Part shown: positions 28,101-40,100 of the stretch, piece after piece | Position numbering within the stretch: the stretch's first letter is position 1 | Layout of the letters: each line of letters begins with the position of its first letter | Source: Notamacropus eugenii | Lineage: Eukaryota > Chordata > Mammalia > Diprotodontia > Macropodidae | Length of the DNA: 64,000 nucleotides | NCBI RefSeq assembly: GCF_028372415.1 | Contig: NC_092872.1 | Span: 91,680,575 to 91,744,574, forward strand | Reading direction: 5' to 3' | The notes under the pieces: model-generated | Told to the model about the DNA's origin: nothing | Databases searched by the model: none | The model's input: the letters and a program-made list of their open reading frames with translations, nothing else | Position numbers and translations under genes: made by a program

Positions 28101-31100
28101 TTACTCCCTTCACCTACTCTATAGTCCAACCAAATTGACTTTCTTGATGTTCTGCAAACAAATATTCCATCTCCTGTCTCGATGGCTTTGCCCTGCTTCT
28201 CCCTCATGCTTTCAATGTACCCTACTTCTTCCTCACTGCCAATTCTCTGGATCCCTAGCATCCTTCAAAATTCAGCTCAGTGACCATTTCCTACACGAAG
28301 CCCTTCCTGATTCCTCTCAATTATATCTTAAACTTACTTTGTCTTCATTTTGCATTTACTTATATGTGTATATGTTGTTTAGCTAAAGAGAATGTTGGCT
28401 CCTTGAGAGAAGGGACTATTTTGTTTTGTTTGCTATCCTTCATACATAGTAGAGTCCTTGGCACAAAGTAGGTACTTAATGAATTGCTTGTTAGAAAATG
28501 TCTCCCAGTGGTTAATTATCACATAGATATTGTTAATTCATCAGCGACAGAAAATGTCTATGTAAAGGGGGGGGAAGGAATCATATATGTCAACCACTCT
28601 AGGAATTTGTTAAGTAGAGATTAACTTCCCCAAAGTTAAAAAAAATGCAACAAAAGCATTTTTTATGAAAATTGCAGCTATTCTATAATTCACACATAGA
28701 AATCTAGATATATAACAAAATTCTATAGAGTAAATTAACAAAATTTTAGACTGCATAACAATTTTCATATAACCTGCTTTACTTCTAGAAGTCAACAAGC
28801 TAAAAGCTGTCAGAAATAAATTCTGATGAGATTTTACAACTGTCCTATTATGAAACACCAAAAAGTTTAGAACTGGAAGAGAGTCTCAAAAATTAGTACT
28901 TCTGGAATTATCTAAATGGGATTTTATTTATCTATTCTGAATGCAGTTGTGTTTTCTAACTGCTGCAAAACAGGAGCTATGAACAGATATTACTTTGTAA
29001 CAAGTAAGAGAGAGTAAAGACTTTTAAAATTAGGAAAAAATCAATTTGAAATAGATACCTCATAATTTGATAGAAAATCTAGTAATTCTGACCGAGTGGG
29101 GATGTAGAGAAGTGGCGTCATCACCCGGCGAACAAACTTCTCAATGTAAACAGCACGCAAGGGGCCTTTGTATTCAATTGGTCCAAAACTAGAACCAAGA
29201 AGGAAGAAAAAAACCATACTAAGTATTAAGCCTGTGAAGCACAAATGAAATCACCAACATAAAAGGAGAAGCTCTTACTTTGAGGTGCAGGCATATATTG
29301 GAGAGGCAACCTGCTTTATCCCATGAGATAATGGGATAGTGTAGACCTTATAAATAACGAATATTATGTATAAGAGGAGGTACTAACTGTTTAACTGAGT
29401 AGCTATGACTCTACTATGAAATGGACTAATGAAGATTGAATTCCAATGAAAGAATATTCGTAAGTAATTATTAAAATATTTCATCTTTAAAGAAATATAG
29501 CACCAGCAAATAACCAACTAATTGTTCCAAGGAAGGAGGATTTTATAGCACCCTTTCAGAAATTTCATTTAAAATTTTTTCATATTAATGTAACAAAGCA
29601 AAAACAAAATGTATACAATGCAAGTTACTTCATGTAACCTAGAAATAAGAGTTCATATTTATATAGCACTTGAGGGGTTTGTATAACATTTTACCCGTTT
29701 TCTCATTTGATCCTCACCACTGCCTCAGGAGGTAGGTATTATTATTAACCACCCCTATTTTAGAGACAAAGAAATGGGCTCAGAGAGTGATTAAGAGATT
29801 TCCCCAAGGTTACATAACTATGTAAGTGTTCCTGATCCCAAGTTCAACACTAAATCCACCATGCCATGTCCCTCTTTAAGGAATCCTAGCTACTGTGCCA
29901 CACAGTACGTGCTAACAAAGATTTCGAAACATATATTTTTTAAAGTACAATGTTCAATAAAATAGGCACAAATCTTTCTTTTACAACATGTTTTGAACGA
30001 AAGAATAAAGTCAGCAAATAAACTAATAAATTGTAGATATTTCTACAACTACATACATAGAATGGCCAGGATATTTAAGGTCTACCATCTACTTAAAGTT
30101 TTGTTGAAACAAAAAAAAAAGTGAAATTGATTCTGGCATTCAATCATGGAACTTTGATGACCTCCATTTTTTTCTTTTTATGTTTTAGCCTGTACAATTA
30201 CTCAACAGCCTATTTTCCTGGACTACGCTTGGGCTCCTCACACAGTTATCATAAATCTTATATACTCATCTAACGTAACTAAAGACTCTGAAACTTTAAA
30301 ATCAGCAATTCCAAAGCCCTTCCACTAACTAAACACAAACTGGGAGGAAAAATTAATAGGTCATAATAAACTTAACAAACTGATTTATTAGCATGCACAC
30401 ATATGATGAAATCACACTGTAACTCATTACCAGAAAACAAACTTACTATAAAAAGATAAATTCTGACTATTCTCTGAATATACATACTGTTATTAGCATT
30501 ACACAAAATAATGCCATATTAAACACATTCTGTGTATCAAGAAATTTCTAAAGTGAAAATACCATTCCAAGTATACCACAAGAAGACTTAGAACATTTAA
30601 ATATAAGTTTACATATATGAAGACCTATTAACTGCTTTTATGTAAGTTGGATATGTTTATGGTTCAGACTTCAAAACAGTAATTTGAAAAAAGTGAAATG
30701 TGAAAATGAAATAGCATGCTGTAACAACACCAACTTAACATCTAATCTAGAAACATCTTTCAAGTCAATAGATTTTTTTTTCCAATCTAACAGTATATCA
30801 GAACAATCTGAATGTCTTATTGCAAAACTGAGAGAACTCCCAGAATGCAAGGTATGCATCTGTTTTACCAAATTTACCATACCATGGGACCAAACTGTCT
30901 CCAAGGAGAATTCTCACAAGGAATAATTTCAAAAACAAATTTTTGCTTCAGCCCAATTTAAATCTTTACATCTAGCACCATCAAGTGCACAACAACCCTG
31001 TGAGGTAGGTAGAGATAATATTATGATCCCCATCTTACAGAGAAGAAAATCAAATAAGTGGCATTTATAGAGTTCCTTCAAAGTTAGCAATATGCTTTTC

Positions 31101-34100
31101 TGCTGTAATAAAACAGAAAATTTATCCACTGTGTGTGTGGGAGGTGTGTGTGTATGTGTGTACATGTATACACATATGTAGACACATGCACACATGGAGC
31201 ATTTGTTGCTACAAGATTCATTAGAAATATTGACTCCAGTACTCTTAGCTAATCAGGAGCTATATTTGCAATCACTATCAGTCAACACTGCCCTGGACAA
31301 TCTAGTTTCAAATAAACAAGCCTGAGATCTTGAGTACAAGGTTACCTGTAAAAGTAACTATACAGAGACAGTCAGGAACATCTAAGTTCAAATTCTGGCC
31401 TAAGAGCTTACCAGCTGCGTGACCCTGAGCAAGTCACTTAACACTCTTTGCTCATCCGTAAAATGAGCTGAAGAAGGAAATGGCAAACCTCTTCAGTGTC
31501 TTTGCCAAGAAAACCCCAAATAGCGTAATGAAGAGTCAGACAGAACTAAAATGACTGGTTCTTAAGGTTCTTAAGAATTCCTATATACTAATAAGAAAGT
31601 AGTTTTGTAGTTAAATGTAGAGAAATTCATGTTTCATCCTTCCAGCTCAAAAACATCTGAATCTATTATAAAGGGTAATGAGTACCACCACACTATTTAT
31701 TCAAAACTGAACTATTTTGACCCAGTAAGGCAGAGTGAATCCAGGGTTGAACCTAAAGTAAAAAAAAAAAAAGACCCAGAGTTCCAATCCCACTTCTACT
31801 ATCCCAACTACTACTACTGCTATGTGACCATATACAAATCATTTAACCTCTCTAAACCTTAGAGCCTCAGTTTCCTTATCTGTAAAACGGACTTAATAAT
31901 AGGAGGATGGGGAGGGAATCAACATTTATATAGCACCTATTGCGCACCAGACACTGTACTAAGCATTTTACAAATATTATCGCTTTTGATTCTATACCTA
32001 ATACACAAAGGTGTGAGACTCAAATGAGATACTACATGAAAAGTACTTTGCAAACTTAGAAAGTGTCATGTAAATATTAATTACTATTAAAACAATATTT
32101 CTAACAGGTTATGTTCCTGAACTTGCTACAGAAATTCATATACTGCTGTCACACGAAAGATTACAAAGCTATACAATTCAGCCTCCATTTTTATTGCTAA
32201 ACCTGGATTAAGTAATACTTACTTAGTAATTTAAGTATCATACGTTGGATTTTACCTTGAAGATCTGATACAATTTCATGGATCTTCATCTAGGTCACAC
32301 CCAATCGTGGGTCCTCTTGTCTTCTCATCCTGTACTTCTCACTATGGCTTGGTGAATTCATTAGCTCCCATGGGTTCAAGTATAATTTTTATGCAGGTGA
32401 TTTCCAGATCTATTTATCCAACCCTAGCCTCCATACTGAGCTAAAGTCCCATCACTAACTGCCTTTTGAACATCTTGTAAGACATCTAAAGACATCTTGT
32501 AAGACATCTAAAACTCTTTACCCAAAAGAACTCATCAATTCCCTAAAGTTCTTCCCTCTTCCAAACTTCCTCACAGAAATATAGGTACCACCATCATCCA
32601 TGTCACCCAGGCTTGCAATCTCAGTGTCAACCTCAACCCCTCTCTCACACTCACTTCACATATCCAACTAAGCTATTATCAAGACTTGTCATTTTTATGT
32701 TCATACATATTTCCTATATATCCCCTTCTCTCCACTGACATTGCCACCATCCTTATACAGGCCTTCGTTTCCTCAAACCTAAATTATTGCAATAGTCTTC
32801 TGATTGGTCTTCCAACCTCAATTTTCTTTCCAATCTATCAGTCAGTCGCCAAAGTGATTTTTCCAAAGCACAGGTCTGACCAAGGCTTCCTTACCTCTGA
32901 CTCCTGGTTTCCTTCAAGACTCAGTTCAAATGCTATCTTCTGTAAGTGATCTTTCCTGGGGTTCCTGCCCCTACTCATTTCCCTTAGCCCCGGCACCCAC
33001 CCACTGCTGGTGTCTTACCTCTGAGGTTATCTTTCATCTTATAAGTATATAATTATTTGCATACTCTGAGCACAATGCCTGGCACATAGCAAGTTCTTAA
33101 TAAAGGCTTGCTGACCAAATGACTAACTCTTCCCCTAAGAAAGCATTCCTTTTTTGCACTTTAATCTGAAAGTCAGAATACTGGACCAGGAAAATAGAGT
33201 TGGCCAACAACCTCAAAATAAAGACTGTAGCCAAATCATTTTACAAATTTAACTGCATGACTAAATAGCTAAAGAGAAATGATGAGAGAGGTAACAAATC
33301 CATTTCTCACTTATTATCATTCTTCAGAAAACAATAATATTCCATAGAATATTTTTTTAAAATAAAAAGTTATACTTGAACCTTGAGTATACAAATATGA
33401 AAAATACCAAACTAATACTCAGTGTTTCTAGAAGAGACTTTGCTTATAGGAGATAATAAACTACTACTAGTGGAAAAAAATCAGGACAAAACTAAAAATG
33501 ATTTGCCAGTTTAATTTTACTTTTAAGCATACCACCCTCAACAATAAGTTTCATACTACCTAAGCCTTTAGTAAGTATAACAGAAAGCATTACATTTGAA
33601 AGCATAATAAAATACTTTTAACAATGGCACTCACAGATGGAAAGATTAGAATTTCCATAAAGACAGCCTGTCTCATATTACTTGTTGCTTTCAAAAACAA
33701 CAGAATATCATAAACAATGTTACAAGGACAGTTAGTTATCATGTTATAAATGGCATGAATGGTAAACATAATGATACCCATGAAAGGTAATGTTACTGGG
33801 CTTGAGCACTGTCTTGCACTGTCTCTCACTATCAGATTTGTATGATGAACAGGCACTCAAATGACATTCCAAGAGAGTCTCATAATATTACAGACAGTTT
33901 TGGTTATAATTAAATAATTATTAATCATATACTATGTGCAAGCAACTACATAATGTACTAATGATGTTAGTGTGAAAGGCTGTCAGGGTATCATTATGAA
34001 GGATATATGCCCATATATTTTATTGTCTCAAAATATTATCAAAATACCAAAATAACCTTGATATTAGAAAACTAATTCCAATTGAACTTTACATGAAAAT

Positions 34101-37100
34101 CTTACCTCCGATGGTACAGATATATCACAGGAAAGTAAAAGAAGTGTTTCTGTTTTCTGCATTTCCCTTGGTTCCACCAACAGTTAACTGCCACAAATAA
34201 CACCTGTGGAACAACAGTTTTCAAGCTGAATTAGAAAAAATGAACTAGAACATCTGAAAAGAAAGTCTTTGAAAATGAAGTTTAAAAAAATGAAAATATT
34301 CTGCCACTCAACTGGCAGGGAATAACAGTTCCAAGACCATATACTGGTGAAAAATTAATGAAACATACATGTCCTGAGTACTCAAAGACCATTCATTTTA
34401 GAGACTGGTAGCTCAGAGAAGAATTGCTACTGTTCTACTATTTTTAATAAACCACTGGCCTTATCTTTAAAAGCTAAACTACTATGATCAGATTTTCTAA
34501 TATATACTGAAATCTACTATAAACAGGAATACATCTCATACCAAGGAAATACATTAGAACATAAATAAACTGCATCTGAGATTAGAAAAAAGTTCTATTA
34601 GGAACATACTTTTAAAAACAGAATATTTTTGCCCGTTAAAAAAATCTTTCATTGCTTTGTTGAGATCCTTTTCTGGCCTAAAAGTCAGTCAGTAAGCAAG
34701 AATTCATTAAGCATTTACTATATGCCAGATTGCTAAATGCTAGAGTTCCAAATATAAGCAAAAATATAGTTCTGGACTTCAAGTAGCTTCCATTCTAATG
34801 AGAGAAGGCAACACATAAAAAGGGATGGATGAGAGAAAGAAGATACCCAGGTGAGAGTACAGTGGTAAAGTCCAGAAAATGAAGGATGGTTCATTCCTCT
34901 TCCCTTGAGGCCCTTTCCCAAAAATGGAGGTTCTAGAAGAACTCATCAATAGAAGTATTATTCAGTGTGATCATCTAACTTCACTCACCAGTTTGTCTCC
35001 AACCTTTACCTTTCCAGATTTATTATGCATTAATCCCCTTCACTCACACCAAATTTATCCAGCCAAACAGGCATTCTTGCTCTTCCTCAAAGGATGTTCC
35101 ATGCCTGTCTCCAAGCCTCTGTACTGGCTTAATAAAAAGATTTATTCTGTGAAGTTTGGATTCAGTCAAAGGGCCACACTGGAGGACCTAGAGGGCCCTG
35201 TGTGGCCTCGAGGCAGCAGGTTTCCCACCCCTCGCTTGGCTGTTCATCCATCTTCTCCTCCCCTCATTTCTGGATATAATCCCTCAGCAACTCTGCCTCT
35301 CAGAATCTCTGTGGTTTCCTTCAAAGCTCAGTTCAAGCCTCACCTTGTACATGAAATCTTTCTTGCTCTCCCCAGCCTTCTCTCTCCCCAAATTACAACA
35401 CGCCTACATATCACCCCAATAGAATTTAAGCTCCTGGGGGGCAGGGGCTGTTTCATCTTGGTCTTTGCAGTCCCAGCACTTAGCACAGTTCCTGACACAC
35501 AGCAAGTGTTTAATGCTGATTGATTCCTAAATGCCTTTTGACATTCCAAAAATCAAATCTATCTTTAAAAGACAACAAATTGCTACCACTGAATATTCCA
35601 AAGAATGTTCCTAAGACCTTGAAGACAATTCCAAAAGTTTTAACAATGTTTCAAGAATGGTAGCATCATTATAATGCACAGCCATGCAAGGGGACTTTTA
35701 TTTCGAGGTACAGAAGTCCTTTATTTAGAAATACTTAACTTACAAACAACTTATACAGGCAAAATGTGAGTAAGAGCAGTCCCAAACCAGAGCTTTCTTC
35801 CTTGTGGAAAATGCCATTTTTCTCCTCAGTTTAAAATACCTAAGGAGTTCTAATCTAGATAGCTACAGAAAATCTTTAATTTACTCATGGTATATCTCCC
35901 TTCCCTTCTTCCAAACCCAACTATCCAATGGTGTCTCTGCCATCTAAGGCTGATGCTGGATTAACTACTGACACGTTTTTTGTTTTTTTGTTTTTAATAA
36001 AGTGAAGGCAAGATTTTCTCTAAGGCCTTTAAAGTCTGTAAAGTCTCTTTAAAGCTCAAGTTTTAAAATTCTATGACTCTTATTTTCCCAAAATACCTTC
36101 ACTGGAATTACCTGGTCTGCAAGCCTGCTTGCAACTTGTTCGATTTCTCCCTTTGCAGCAATGGACTGTCCACACCATGGAGCATAGAAAAACAACACCA
36201 CCACTTCTGAATCTTGACGAATATATTCTGCATAGTCCAGCTGCCCTTGGAAGAGGTCAAGGACAGGAGATCTTGAAGAGAAGAAATTTACTGGTGGTTT
36301 TGCTGGTATTATGACATCTTTTGCACGACTAAAAAAAAAAATCCCCACATCAAAAAAAAAAATTAGAATATTTCCTTTCAATAAACTTTAGCTTCAAAAA
36401 AACAATCTCAAATAAATTCCATCTTTAAAAAGGTGCCCTCAGTTGGGACTAAGTAAACGAAGTTATGGAGGGGCACTGTTACTAACCAACCTAATATTTT
36501 ATATTGTAACAGTAACTGAGAATAGTATGTAACTTTTAAAAAATTAATGTTTTATTGATACTTTTAAAAAAACAACATTGTATCACCTCCAAATGACTCT
36601 CTCCCACAAGAGAACTTCCTTTGTAACAAAGATTTACAAGCAAACACAATATATTGGCCAACTTTAACAATATATGTCTCGTTCTACACCTACATTCCAC
36701 TACTTTCCGTCAAGAAAAGAGAGTATGCTTCATCACAAATCTTTTAAAGTCAATATTGGCAACATGATGCTGCCATTAATGATTATTTATTAAATGATTC
36801 TTTGGAATTAAGTAGTATGATTAACATTTCACTTCTTTCTCCCTCCATAGATTCTAAAAGGCTAGAAGAGTTTTTAATGGTTAACTCATGTCTCCTCTCT
36901 CTCACACATGCTAATCAGAATCAAGACAGACAATGAAGATAACCTGAGGAGACACTATCTCAGAAAATGAAAAAAAGGTCAATTAACTACAAAATACCAG
37001 TACTAGGAACATTATTGTAGCGTACAATAAAAAAATTATATTTTTTATCACAAATGTTCATCTTTGCAAACAGTATACCTATGAAGAAGTTCAGTATATA

Positions 37101-40100
37101 CGAACCATTTACACTGAATATTAGATGAAGATTGGTGGCAAGATTACATTGGAATATATAACATTCCAGATTCAAGGTATTATGTTTTAAGATTGAAAAG
37201 AGAGATTTAATAGATAGGAATTCCCCACTTACATAGCACTCAGACTTAAGTTTCCCAGCTTTTACCAGTGCCTAGTAGTAATACATATTTAATAAATATT
37301 TGCCAACTGATTCTCAATTCCAAAATTTCAAAATGTTCTGTGGGTAGTCAAAATAAGTGTTATAAAAACTTATGCATACTTTACTCCTAAAAGTATCCCT
37401 TTCAAGTCCTCCCAAATGCCATCTTTATTTTACAATTATGACAAATTGGATCATGCAGCTTGCTTATAAGTCCATACTTAATCAATGAAAAGGTGCTATT
37501 AGAGGCAGACTCCCTGAGAAATGGGAAATAACTGCCAGAAATCAAGAAGATATAGAAATACTGTAAGACAGGGGTTATAAGAACTCAAAATGGATCATAA
37601 AGCATTCCTGCCCATTAAAACACAAATAAATGTTCCCCACACACTAATTCTTACATTATAGCACATTAAAATAACTGATGTTACCCTATATTATCAAAAC
37701 ATGGTTGGTTACATTCATTATACTCTGTTTAAGGAGGCAGAGAAAGATAGTAATACATTTGTACTAAGGTATTTCTGTCAATACTTCTAGGATATAACTA
37801 TTTCTTTGAGTCAGTAATCCTTTCAAGAAGGCAGGTCTCAAATGCTCCACAACTAAGCTGATGGTGTGCAAGAGCTGCTGTTAGGCAAAATTTTTTACTC
37901 TGAAACCAATCTAGTAATGCAATTTTTTTGAACCTAGCTAGGTTGGGCCTTCAAACACAGGTCTAGATATAGTCCATCGTTGGGCTCATAATCAGATGTT
38001 GCAGCTGGGTAAGGGTTGTTAGAGTTTGTGCTCTGGTGACACGGCCTTAAAACACACTGTAACTCCTACATCATGATGAGACTTTGGAGAAGGACTTTAG
38101 CAGATAATTTCCATCAAAAATGGGTAAATCATATGATTTTTAAAAATTAGTATTTAAATGAGGTATTCAATTCCCTAAACAATTTGTGTGTATAGGACAT
38201 TTGTATTCCTGGATTAGGCTGGCAAATAAAGCATCACTAAAGTTATTTCCAGAACAAAAAAGAATTAAGATAATTATTTATTCTAATTTTCTATCACAGA
38301 AATTGCTGACTAGATGTTAATGTATTTTTTAAAATGCAGACTTTGCTTGTTATGACATAGTTCCTTAGATCTATAAGCACCTTTCCTCTCCCTATTTTAA
38401 AGTGCTTTCACAGGCTCATACATTAAGACCTAGAAGGGACTTCAGATACCACAGTCCTCCTTCTTCATTTTACAGGGAGGTCAGGTGGTAACATGCCAAA
38501 CGTCCTCACCCTCACGATTTGAACCTGAGGTCTTCTGAGTCCAAAGCCAGTCGGTTCTTTTCCACTGTAGCACACGATTATTTCAAAATATATCTTTAGT
38601 TAACAGGGGACAAGCATTCTTAAGCCTCATTTTTGCCAACAGGAAGCAAAGAGAAGTTAAGCAACTTGGCTTCCTTCAAGGCTCTGCTCAAATCCCACCT
38701 TCCTCAAGAGTCCTTTCTTGGTGTCCTCTATCCTCCACCCACATTTTGGTCTTTCTTCTTTGAGATTATTTTCCACATATATCTTGTATATACCCGGTTA
38801 TTTACATTTCTTCCCTACTAGAATGTAAGGTTCTTGAGTTCTGGGGGCTGTTTTTGCTTTTTTTCGAATATGGTTAAGTAACGTGCCTGGCTCATAACGA
38901 CAAGATTATACAAGTGGGCATGATACTGGAGAAAAGAATGGGCTTACGAATATTTGGTATTTGACGTGGAAAAACAGACTAGAGAAGCATCCCCAACCAT
39001 TGAAAAAGGCAACCCCATGCACCTCAAATGTACATGAACAAGCGTTGAATAGAAGTCTGAAAGTCTCAAGTGCAGGATTTCTACTTCCCCAAACGTAAGA
39101 ACTCTTACTTCCTCCATTCAAGTCTTAATTCACCATATGGAAAGAAAGTTCAGAGGAGGGAAGGTAAATCGAGCGACAGCGATCTTAGCTGGGGGAGAGG
39201 GGTGACCAGAAGAGGGAAGAGCAAAGGGAATCCTGTGGTGTTCCTGATTTAGAACGACACGAGTGTATGTGAGACAGAAGGACAACAGAAAGAGGAGCAA
39301 CAATGATAGAGATGGGTGACAGAGACTGGGGGAAACAGAAAGACAGAGGGGGCAATAAAGGGAGACAACAGGGAATGGGTGCAACTGGGAGACAGATGGG
39401 GAAACAGAAGGAGGGGGGAAACACGGAAAGAGACAGCAACTGAGAGAGACAGAGAAAGAGGGTAACAGGAAGGGGTCAAAGACAGAGGGGGAGGCAACAG
39501 AGACAGAGGGGTGGCAACAGAAGGGGAGACAACAGGGAACGGGGCACCATCGGGAGGGAGGCAATAGAGAAACATGGCAAAGAGACGGGAGAGTAACAGA
39601 AGAGGGTACCAGGGAGACGGAGAGGGAAGAGATAAGGCGAGAGGCAGGTGACCACGGCCGGACGACCCTCGGGGCCGCTCCTCTCCGTCCCGCTGAGGTC
39701 GGTCCGGAGAGCAGCCAGGTGCCCGGCCTGGGCGGCCAGTGGCTCACTGTCAGCCAGCGCTCCTGCCACCTGCTGCCAGGTGAAGGGGCACGGGGGGAGG
39801 CTCGGCGCCTCTTCCGGGGTCGCTCGCTCTATCTCCCCGGCCCGGCCGTCACCGGGGCCACCCGGGCGCCTCCCTTCCCCCGGCCCCGCAGCCTCGGGCC
39901 TCACCTGCAGGTGAACTTGAGGGCCAGGAGCAGCGCGCAGCCCACCGCCACGACCCCGCAGAGCAGCTCGGGCCTCCGCCGGGCCATCAGAGAGGCGCCG
40001 CGCAGCCTCCGGCAAAGCTGGCCCGCGGGGCCGGGAGGGGCCGGGCTGGGGGAGCCGCCGCTGCCGCCGCCGCCGGAGCCCTCGGAGCCCTCGCCGCCGT

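Noticed and set aside
34924..35523. 199-codon plus-strand frame
   Set aside because: It crosses decayed L2 and hAT-like sequence and has no family match as one protein.
39130..39747. 205-codon and overlapping open frames on the minus strand
   Set aside because: They lie in the purine/pyrimidine tract, are open in several frames at once, and encode only low-complexity Ser/Pro/Leu sequence. Composition explains them.
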